The translations under genes were made by a program, and so were the position numbers. Below, in pieces: positions 1-5,282 of a stretch of 5,282 nucleotides of DNA. Each line of letters starts with the position of its first letter. Position 1 is the first letter of the stretch. Source of the DNA: an uncultured Lachnospiraceae bacterium (GTDB lineage: Bacteria; Bacillota; Clostridia; Lachnospirales; Lachnospiraceae); NCBI GenBank assembly GCA_902767235.1, contig CACXGR010000230.1, positions 1 through 5,282 of the forward strand, given 5' to 3'. The notes below the pieces were generated by a model, which did no database searches, was not told the origin of the DNA, and saw only the letters and a list, made by a program, of their open reading frames with translations.

Positions 1-22
1 CGGCACCGGCTCAACTTAGAGT

Positions 23-51
23 TAGTCACCGAGCGGGTGATTTGATACAAT
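23..51 (+). promoter_or_regulatory. Candidate extended -10 promoter of the export operon
   Basis: A -10-like TACAAT at 46-51 (5 of 6 matches to TATAAT) is preceded by TG at 43-44, giving an extended -10 (TGnTACAAT). A weak -35-like TAGTCA (4 of 6) lies at 23-28 with a 17-base spacer. Transcription would start near base 58 and leave a leader of about 26 bases before the first ATG. The stretch is AT-rich next to GC-richer coding DNA, which fits a promoter. TATAGT at 54-59 is an alternative -10 but has no matching -35. Based on consensus matching by eye only. Confidence 0.42.
24..42. repeat. Small inverted repeat overlapping the putative -35 region
   Basis: TCACC at 26-30 pairs with GGTGA at 36-40 around a 5-base loop. 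The stem extends by a G-T and an A-T pair (25/41 and 24/42). It could be an operator half-site pair or the remnant of an upstream gene's terminator: only three T follow the stem, so a working intrinsic terminator is unlikely. It overlaps the candidate -35 and ends just before the extended -10. Confidence 0.3.
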
Positions 52-83
52 AATATAGTAGCATTTTATAGCAGGAGGTCTTT

Positions 84-500
84 ATGGAAAACCCCATCTT
101 CAGAAAAAAGAGCCTGGACCGGATCTCATCGCCCGAAGCGCTGGATGACTATCTTCATGTCACAACGCCCGCAGCCTGGATGATCCTGGCGGCCGTCATC
201 ATGATGCTGGCCGGCATGCTGATCTGGAGCTACGTCGCCAGTATAGACAGCTTTGCCACCGGACGCGCGCAGGTAGAAGACGGCAAGATGTATATTGAAT
301 TCGATAACGAGCAGATCGCCCGGAATGTGCAGAGCGGGATGACCGTCATATCCGGCGAGACACAGAGCCGGATCAGCAGTGTCGGAACGGACAGCAGGGG
401 AAAGGTCTTCGCACTGGCGCCCACGGAGCTGGCAGACGGCTATTATGCCGTGGATGTCCTCTTTAAACAGACGCAGGTGATCCGTCTGCTGTTCAACTGA
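84..500 (+). CDS. Short NHLP/NHLM-type secretion accessory protein (compact HlyD-like membrane fusion protein)
   Basis: This is a 138-residue single-pass membrane protein and probable extracytoplasmic partner of the two ABC transporters downstream. The N-terminus carries FRKKSLDRISSPEALDDYL (residues 6-24), which I recognise as the opening signature of NHLM-system HlyD-like secretion proteins (TIGR03794 type). One hydrophobic segment follows at about 31-51, with the basic N-terminus predicted inside. Residues 55-138 would lie outside and look beta-rich, with NVQSGMTV near residue 81 resembling the beta-barrel part of membrane fusion proteins. The lipoyl domain and long alpha-helical hairpin of full HlyD proteins are absent, so it is roughly a third to a half of the usual length. 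The frame is intact and ends cleanly, so it looks like a compact Gram-positive form and not a broken gene. AGGAGG at 73-78 lies 5 bases before the ATG. The next gene's Shine-Dalgarno site overlaps its stop codon, indicating co-translation. The membrane topology and operon role are fairly secure; the exact function is inferred. Confidence 0.78.
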   Translation: MENPIFRKKSLDRISSPEALDDYLHVTTPAAWMILAAVIMMLAGMLIWSYVASIDSFATGRAQVEDGKMYIEFDNEQIARNVQSGMTVISGETQSRISSVGTDSRGKVFALAPTELADGYYAVDVLFKQTQVIRLLFN

Positions 501-510
501 GGAGGCAGCC

Positions 511-2691
511 ATGTCCGATCTCAGATTCCCTTCATCTTTTAAGAAGAAACGCACCCGCGTCCCCGTGATCATGCAGCTGGAGGCGCTGGAGTGCGGCGCC
601 GCCGCGCTCGCCATGGTCATGGCCTACTACGGGAAGTGGATCCCTCTGGAACAGGTGCGTCTGGACTGCGGTGTCTCCAGAAACGGCTCCAATGCCAAAA
701 ATATGATGATCGCGGCCAGAGGATACGGCTTTGAGGCGCAGGGCCTTCGCTGCGAGACGGAAAATCTTGCCGACAGTATCACGCTGCCCTGTATTATCCA
801 CTGGAATTTTAATCACTTTGTGGTCCTTACGGGGCTCAGCACCAAATACGCTTGGATCAATGACCCGGCAAAAGGGGATCTCCGCATCCCGATCGAAGAA
901 CTGGACGAGGCCTTCACCGGCGTCTTGATAGAGCTGAAGCCGGGACCGGATTTTCAACCATCCGGAAAACCCAAGAGCATTCTCTCTTTTGCCCAAAGCC
1001 GTCTGAAGGGAACAGGCCCAGCCGCAGCATTTGTCATGCTCTCCACACTGACAGGCTGCCTTTTCGGCATCATCAATCCCGCCTTTGTGCGCTTTTTCCT
1101 GGACCGGCTGCTGACAGGAGAAAACAGTGAGCTCCTGTATCCTTTTCTGACCCTGATGCTCGTCTGCGGAATCGCCCAGGCCGCGGTATCCTGGGTGCAG
1201 TCTGTCTATTCCCTCAAGATCAACGGCAAAATGGCGGCGGTCGGCAACAGCGAATATATGTGGAAACTCCTGCGGCTGCCCATGGATTTCTTTTCCCAGC
1301 GGCTCTCGGGCGACATTTTGCAGAGGCAGAGCGCGAACGCCTCCATTGCCTCTACGCTGGTGAATCTGCTGGCGCCGCTCTCATTGAACGTGGTCATGAT
1401 GGTCGTCTACCTGGTACTTATGCTAAAGAGCAGCGTGATCCTGACGATGATCGGCGTCTCGACCATGCTTCTGAACCTGATCGTTTCACAGATCATCACT
1501 GCAAAAAGAGTCAATATCACCCGCGTACAGATGCGGGACGCCGGCAAACTCGCGGCGGCTACGGTCTCCGGCTTTCAGATGGTGGAGACCATCAAGGCCA
1601 GCGGAGCGGAGAACGGTTATTTTCAGAGATGGGCGGGCTTTCAGGCGTCCGTCAACCGGCAGAATACCCGCTTTGGCCGGCTGACCCGCTATCTGGGGAT
1701 CCTTCCCGCTGCGCTCTCCTCGATCGCGACGGCGCTGGTCATGATCATCGGCGTACTGCTCACCATGAGAGGGGCGTTTTCTCTCGGTATGATCCTTCTC
1801 TTTCAGGGCTTTTTGAGCTCTTTCATGGCGCCCGTCGAAATGATCATCACCGCGGGGCAGCACCTGCAGGTGATGAGAACGGAGATGGAGCGCGTGGAAG
1901 ATGTCATGAAGTACCCGGCAGACCCCGTGTTTGCCTCCCTGACGCAGCAGGAAGAGGGACAATATGCCAAGCTGTCCGGTGAAGTGGAGTTGAGGAATGT
2001 CACCTTCGGCTACTCCCGTCTCGGGGAGCCGCTGATCCGTGACTTCTCCATTCATATAAAGCCCGGCAGCCGCATTGCGCTGGTGGGTGCGTCGGGCTGC
2101 GGAAAATCGACGCTCTCCAAACTGATCTCCGGCCTCTATCAGCCCTGGAGCGGAGAAGTGCTCTTTGACGGAAAACCGATCGATCGGATCGACCGCAGTG
2201 TCTTCACAGGGTCCCTCGCCGTCGTCGACCAGGAGATCGTCCTGTTTGAAGATACGATCGAGGACAACATCAAGATGTGGAACCGGTCCATCGAGGACTT
2301 TGAAATGATCCTGGCCGCCAGAGATGCCAGGATCTATGACGCTGTCATCGCGCGGCAGGGCGGCTTTGGCGGAAAGCTTGCGGAGAACGGCAAGGACCTC
2401 TCCGGCGGCCAGAGGCAGCGGCTGGAGATCGCCCGCGCACTGGCGCAGGATCCCACGATCCTCATTCTGGATGAGGCGACTTCCGCGCTGGATGCCAAAA
2501 CAGAGTATGAACTTGTCAATGCTGTCAAAGACCGCGGGATCACCTGCATTGTCATTGCCCACCGGCTGTCCACGATCCGCGACTGCGACGAGATCGTCGT
2601 TCTGGATCACGGCGTTGTGACAGAGCGCGGCACACACGAGGAATTGATGGCGCGCGGCGGCGAGTACGCTGCGCTGATCGCAAACGACTGA
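511..2691 (+). CDS. NHLP-family bacteriocin export ABC transporter with C39 peptidase (PCAT, ABC1 type)
   Basis: This 726-residue protein combines leader peptidase, permease and ATPase, and would cut a double-glycine leader in the cytoplasm and export the remainder. Residues about 15-145 are a C39 peptidase: Gln22 (oxyanion hole), Cys28 in LEALECGAAAL, His102 in NFNHFVVL and Asp118 in NDP form an apparently complete active site. Membrane segments lie at about 171-193, 208-232, a pair across 285-330, and a pair across 395-445, the usual six-helix type I exporter core. The ATPase (about 480-726) has Walker A GASGCGKST (526-534), Q-loop Gln574, signature LSGGQ (630-634), Walker B ILILDE ending at Glu655, and H-loop His684, all intact. 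The length is normal for the family (TIGR03796 type). AGGAGG at 500-505 sits 5 bases before the ATG and overlaps the preceding stop, which supports this start. The nearby cargo gene with a Gly-Gly leader is the natural substrate. Function is very likely; the NHLP subfamily is inferred from the three-gene context. Confidence 0.95.
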   Translation: MSDLRFPSSFKKKRTRVPVIMQLEALECGAAALAMVMAYYGKWIPLEQVRLDCGVSRNGSNAKNMMIAARGYGFEAQGLRCETENLADSITLPCIIHWNFNHFVVLTGLSTKYAWINDPAKGDLRIPIEELDEAFTGVLIELKPGPDFQPSGKPKSILSFAQSRLKGTGPAAAFVMLSTLTGCLFGIINPAFVRFFLDRLLTGENSELLYPFLTLMLVCGIAQAAVSWVQSVYSLKINGKMAAVGNSEYMWKLLRLPMDFFSQRLSGDILQRQSANASIASTLVNLLAPLSLNVVMMVVYLVLMLKSSVILTMIGVSTMLLNLIVSQIITAKRVNITRVQMRDAGKLAAATVSGFQMVETIKASGAENGYFQRWAGFQASVNRQNTRFGRLTRYLGILPAALSSIATALVMIIGVLLTMRGAFSLGMILLFQGFLSSFMAPVEMIITAGQHLQVMRTEMERVEDVMKYPADPVFASLTQQEEGQYAKLSGEVELRNVTFGYSRLGEPLIRDFSIHIKPGSRIALVGASGCGKSTLSKLISGLYQPWSGEVLFDGKPIDRIDRSVFTGSLAVVDQEIVLFEDTIEDNIKMWNRSIEDFEMILAARDARIYDAVIARQGGFGGKLAENGKDLSGGQRQRLEIARALAQDPTILILDEATSALDAKTEYELVNAVKDRGITCIVIAHRLSTIRDCDEIVVLDHGVVTERGTHEELMARGGEYAALIAND

Positions 2692-2704
2692 AAGGAGGCG
2701 GAGT

Positions 2705-4888
2705 ATGAGCTGGTTTGATGAACAGATCCATAAGCGCGACCTTTCGGACCAGGAGATCATGGAAGATTCTCTGCTCCATATTGCCTCCGCAGTACTGGGA
2801 AGAGGAAAGGCGCGCAAGCTGCAGGACAAGCAGACAGCTGCGCAGGACGCGCTGGAAGAGATCCTGAACTACTATCACATTCAATCCTCCGGGATCCCGG
2901 AAGAAATAACAGAGCTGGAGGACCAGCTGGAAATGTGTATGCAGCCGCACGGACTGATGTGGCGCCGGGTGGAGCTGGAGGGAAGGTGGTACCGAGATTC
3001 CATGGGACCGGTGCTGGCTTTCAGGAAGGATAACGGCAACACGGCCGCCCTTCTCCCCGGCCCGCTCTTTGGCTATTACTACCGGGATCCCCAGACGGGC
3101 ATCACGCACCGCATCAATAAGTCAAACGCCTCACAGTTCGCAGAGGAAGGGCTATGTTTTTACGCGCCCCTGCCGCTGAAAAAGCTCGGCGTCAGGGATC
3201 TTCTGATCTACCTCAGGGACGCTCTGGATACAGAGGACTTTATTTTCTTTTTTGCCCTGTCGCTGGCGGTGACACTCCTGGGCATGCTGGCGACCAATAT
3301 CACCCGTGCGCTCACGGGCTTTGTGCTGGAGAGCGGAGATGTTCCGCTCCTGATGGGGACAGCGGTGTTCATGATCTCGACGATCTTCGCCTCCGTTCTG
3401 ATCAAGACATCCCGGCATATGATGATGAGCCGGATCGGCATCAAGGCATCTGTCTCGATGGATGCGGCTATGATGATGCGCATCATGCAGATGCCGCCCG
3501 GGTTCTTTAGGCAGTACTCCTCCGGCGAGCTGTCCACGCGCTACAGCGCCATCGGACAGATCTGCGACCTGCTGCTGGGCAATATTTTTTCGACCGGCCT
3601 TGGCGCGGTCCTCTCCATGCTCTATATCACGCAGATCTTTTTCTACGCGCCTTCACTGGCGGGGATGTCGCTCCTGATCATTGCGGCCGGCGTCGTCATG
3701 AGCCTTATATCCGGAATGATCCAGAGAGGGGTGAGCCGCGAACTCATGGAGAGGAGCTCCAAGGAGTCCGGGCTGAGCTTTTCACTGATCACGGGTATAC
3801 AGAAGATCCGGCTGGCCGGCGCGGAGAAGCGCGCCTTTGCCAAGTGGGGACACGCCTATGCCGACGTCGCCGCGCTCAGCTATAACCCGCCCATGCTGAC
3901 TAGGGTCGGCGCATCCGTTTCCATCGTCATCAATCTTTTGGGAACGATCGCGCTCTTCTTTTTGGCAGTGGAAAACAAGGTGACGCCTTCGGAATACATC
4001 GCCTTTAATACGGCATACGGCGCGGTGTCGGCATCCTTCGGAGCGCTGACCGGAGCCGCGCTGTCCATCGCGGGGATCAGACCTGTTCTCGAAGTGGCCA
4101 GGCCGATCCTGGAGACGGAGCCGGAGGCCTCGGAAAGCCGCGCGCTTGTCACTGACCTGAGCGGGAACATTGAGCTGAGCGGCGTTTATTTCCGATATGA
4201 TCCGAACATGCCCTGGGTCATAGAGGGGCTGGATCTCAAGATCCATGAGGGCGAATATGTCGCGATCGCCGGGACCACAGGGTGCGGAAAGAGCACCCTT
4301 GTCCGGCTTCTCCTGGGGTTTGAAAAGGCAGATAAGGGCGCCATATATTACGATGGAAAAGACATTGGAGGGCTGGACCTCCACTCCCTGCGCCGCAAGA
4401 TCGGGACAGTCACGCAGGACGGAACGCTCTTTCAAGGCGATATTTTCTCCAATATTGCCATCTCCGCGCCTCAAATGAAGCTGGAAGACGCGTGGGAAGC
4501 GGCGGAGCTGGCCGGGATCGCCGATGATATCCGCGCAATGCCCATGGGTATGCAGACTCAGATCTCCGAGGGACAGGGCGGTATTTCGGGCGGGCAGAAG
4601 CAGCGGCTGATGATCGCCCGGGCGGTGGCGTCTAAGCCCAGGATCCTGATCCTCGATGAGGCGACCTCCGCGCTGGACAACCGCACGCAGCAGCAGGTGG
4701 CCGGGGCGCTGGACCGGCTCCGCTGTACCAGGATCGTGATCGCGCACCGGCTCTCGACTATCAAAAACTGTGACCGCATTCTGGTGCTCAACCAGGGGCG
4801 GATTCAGGAACAGGGCACCTATGACGAGCTGATCGCCGCGAACGGATTCTTCGCGGAGCTGATCAAAAGACAGCGTCTGGATGCATGA
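2705..4888 (+). CDS. NHLP-family bacteriocin export ABC transporter, permease/ATPase subunit (ABC2 type, no peptidase)
   Basis: This 727-residue second half-transporter is a probable partner of the peptidase-bearing protein just upstream. Instead of C39, residues 1 to about 160 form a different cytoplasmic domain with landmarks GLMWRRVELEGRWY (83-96), TAALLPG (113-119) and FYAPLP (152-157). I associate this layout with the second NHLM ABC protein (TIGR03797 type); no C39 catalytic Cys/His motifs are visible. Membrane segments lie at about 179-199, 213-233, two between 290 and 345, and two between 405 and 460. The ATPase has Walker A GTTGCGKST (523-531), Q-loop Gln571, signature ISGGQ (627-631, Ile in place of the usual Leu), Walker B ILILDE ending at Glu652, and H-loop His681, so it should hydrolyse ATP. 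AGGAGG at 2693-2698 lies 6 bases before the ATG. The gap to the upstream stop is 13 bases, consistent with one transcript. Heterodimer formation with the upstream protein is an inference from gene pairing. Confidence 0.93.
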   Translation: MSWFDEQIHKRDLSDQEIMEDSLLHIASAVLGRGKARKLQDKQTAAQDALEEILNYYHIQSSGIPEEITELEDQLEMCMQPHGLMWRRVELEGRWYRDSMGPVLAFRKDNGNTAALLPGPLFGYYYRDPQTGITHRINKSNASQFAEEGLCFYAPLPLKKLGVRDLLIYLRDALDTEDFIFFFALSLAVTLLGMLATNITRALTGFVLESGDVPLLMGTAVFMISTIFASVLIKTSRHMMMSRIGIKASVSMDAAMMMRIMQMPPGFFRQYSSGELSTRYSAIGQICDLLLGNIFSTGLGAVLSMLYITQIFFYAPSLAGMSLLIIAAGVVMSLISGMIQRGVSRELMERSSKESGLSFSLITGIQKIRLAGAEKRAFAKWGHAYADVAALSYNPPMLTRVGASVSIVINLLGTIALFFLAVENKVTPSEYIAFNTAYGAVSASFGALTGAALSIAGIRPVLEVARPILETEPEASESRALVTDLSGNIELSGVYFRYDPNMPWVIEGLDLKIHEGEYVAIAGTTGCGKSTLVRLLLGFEKADKGAIYYDGKDIGGLDLHSLRRKIGTVTQDGTLFQGDIFSNIAISAPQMKLEDAWEAAELAGIADDIRAMPMGMQTQISEGQGGISGGQKQRLMIARAVASKPRILILDEATSALDNRTQQQVAGALDRLRCTRIVIAHRLSTIKNCDRILVLNQGRIQEQGTYDELIAANGFFAELIKRQRLDA

Positions 4889-5040
4889 GAATCCTGCAAA
4901 ACATCGAAAACTTTTTTGAAGATCAGTTCCGAAAACACATGGATACCGCTGCCGGGAAGCGTAAGTATAGGTGTAGATCAAAATACAAATGCATTCAGGC
5001 ATATCAATATTTTAAAAGATCAAAGAGGAGGATTCTTACG
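4889..5040 (+). other. AT-richer intergenic gap between transporter and cargo gene
   Basis: This 152-base stretch separates the second transporter from the cargo gene. It is visibly richer in A and T than the flanking transporter gene. A run of six T (4912-4917) has no GC-rich stem before it. A four-pair hairpin (CGCT 4947-4950 with AGCG 4958-4961) has no T run after it. Possible -10-like words (TATAGG 4966-4971, TATCAA 5002-5007) lack a credible -35 at the right distance. I therefore see neither a clear terminator nor a clear promoter; read-through from the operon is the simplest reading, though a separate cargo promoter cannot be excluded. Confidence 0.5.
5024..5032 (+). promoter_or_regulatory. 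Strong ribosome binding site fixing the cargo gene start
   Basis: AGAGGAGGA contains a full AGGAGG (5026-5031), 9 bases before the ATG at 5041. It decides the start: the reading frame is open further upstream to an ATG at 4885, but no comparable site precedes that ATG or the one at 4939. Translation from 5041 also places the Gly-Gly motif at residue 18, the expected distance for a short export leader. Confidence 0.85.
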
Positions 5041-5094
5041 ATGACAAACCCTGAAAAGCTTACAGATGATATGATGGAACAGGTTTCCGGCGGA
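5041..5094 (+). other. Export leader peptide with Gly-Gly cleavage site
   Basis: Codons 1-18 encode the predicted leader, and cleavage would fall between bases 5094 and 5095. The hydrophobic residues at -4, -7 and -12 (Val15, Met12, Leu7) with Gly17-Gly18 match the recognition pattern known for C39 peptidases of bacteriocin exporters. The leader is acidic and helix-prone, and far shorter than the nitrile-hydratase-like or Nif11 leaders for which the NHLP systems are named. Confidence 0.85.
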
Positions 5095-5282
5095 ACACTT
5101 ACAAAGGACGAAGCGCTCAAGAAGGCTCTGGAGCACGCGCACCTCAAGAGAGATCAGGTCGACTACGTAAAGAAGGTCGAGCTTGACTATGAGCACGGCA
5201 GAAAGATCTATGAAGTTACCTTCTATAAGGATGGCTACGAGTATGAATACGATATCGACGCCGAGAGCGGCAAGGTATTGAA
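5041..5282 (+). CDS. Double-glycine-leader PepSY-domain protein, probable cargo of the exporter (3' end outside window)
   Basis: Eighty complete codons are present and the gene continues past the right edge. Residues 1-18 (MTNPEKLTDDMMEQVSGG) are a textbook double-glycine leader with Leu at -12, Met at -7, Val at -4 and Gly-Gly at -2/-1, so C39 cleavage is expected after Gly18. From residue 19 the sequence reads as a PepSY domain: a helix with EALKKALEHAHL, then a strand-rich half with KIYEVTFYKDGYEYEYDID and the closing DAESGKVL. The visible mature part has no Cys, few Ser or Thr, about seven Tyr and a mild net negative charge, unlike a lanthipeptide or azole core. PepSY domains are known from peptidase-associated proteins (M4 protease propeptides, YpeB-type proteins) and are thought to inhibit or modulate peptidases. 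Its place directly after a C39 exporter pair suggests it is the secreted substrate. Its composition is less GC-rich than that of the transporter genes. Leader and fold are well supported; the biological role and the presence of a second domain after the edge are unknown. Confidence 0.88.
   Translation, partial: MTNPEKLTDDMMEQVSGGTLTKDEALKKALEHAHLKRDQVDYVKKVELDYEHGRKIYEVTFYKDGYEYEYDIDAESGKVL

Noticed and set aside
1..19. Possible end of an upstream coding sequence (frame reading GTGST then a stop at 17-19)
   Set aside because: Five codons are too few to identify a gene, and the other plus-strand frames also stop within the first 55 bases, so nothing distinguishes them.
1260..1982. Plus-strand open frame (240 codons) inside the PCAT gene in another frame
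   Set aside because: It sits entirely within the membrane-domain coding region of the PCAT, its His/Arg/Gly-rich product resembles no protein family, and there is no supporting start context.
1486..2829. Long minus-strand open frame (447 codons) opposite the first ABC transporter
   Set aside because: It lies opposite a gene with all expected C39 and ABC motifs, shows no recognisable domain, and is typical of antisense frames created by GC-rich codon bias.
4897..4917. Possible intrinsic terminator at the six-T run after the second transporter
   Set aside because: No GC-rich stem lies directly before the T run; the nearest pairings are four bases long and too distant.
3782..5002. Minus-strand open frame (406 codons) opposite the second ABC transporter
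   Set aside because: It overlaps a clearly real gene, has low-complexity Arg/Asp/Gly-rich content without a domain, and has no matching operon context on that strand.
4885..5282. Longer version of the cargo gene starting at 4885 or 4939
   Set aside because: No Shine-Dalgarno site precedes either ATG, the added residues are a basic stretch unlike an export leader, and the ATG at 5041 has a strong site and gives the normal leader length.
5095..5282. Lanthipeptide or azole-type bacteriocin core after the leader
   Set aside because: The visible part has no Cys, few Ser or Thr and a PepSY-like helix-strand pattern, and no modification enzyme is present in the window.

Overview
This window holds most of one plus-strand operon for exporting a ribosomally made, leader-bearing polypeptide. 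It carries a compact membrane-fusion-like protein (84-500), a peptidase-containing ABC transporter (511-2691), a second ABC half-transporter (2705-4888) and the first 80 codons of a small double-glycine-leader protein with a PepSY fold (5041 to the window end). The three export genes match the NHLP/NHLM bacteriocin export set (HlyD-like protein, ABC1 with C39 peptidase, ABC2 without it). That assignment rests on gene order, N-terminal motifs and domain layout read by eye; no database search was possible.

The host is probably a Gram-positive Clostridia member, plausibly Lachnospiraceae-like. The reasons are strong AGGAGG ribosome binding sites before every gene, moderately high GC with NHLP-type export genes, a fusion protein lacking the long periplasmic coiled coil, and a PepSY/double-glycine style common in that group. 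This is inference; there is no rRNA or other taxonomic marker here.

Layout: 1-83 is a short leader region with a candidate extended -10 promoter and a small hairpin over its -35 element. The three export genes follow with gaps of 10 and 13 bases, each with its own Shine-Dalgarno site, so they are very probably one transcript. After a 152-base AT-richer gap with no convincing terminator or promoter comes the small cargo gene, which runs off the right edge. No modification enzyme (lanthionine synthetase, cyclodehydratase, radical SAM) and no regulator is visible.

How it would work: the C39 domain of the first transporter (Cys28, His102, Asp118) should cut the cargo after Gly-Gly (residues 17-18). 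The two ABC proteins would then move the rest across the membrane, and the small single-pass protein would act as an extracytoplasmic accessory. The most notable point is that the cargo is not a Cys- or Ser/Thr-rich bacteriocin core but a PepSY-like domain, a fold associated with peptidase inhibition. This suggests the system secretes a small folded protein, perhaps a protease modulator, and not a classical modified peptide.
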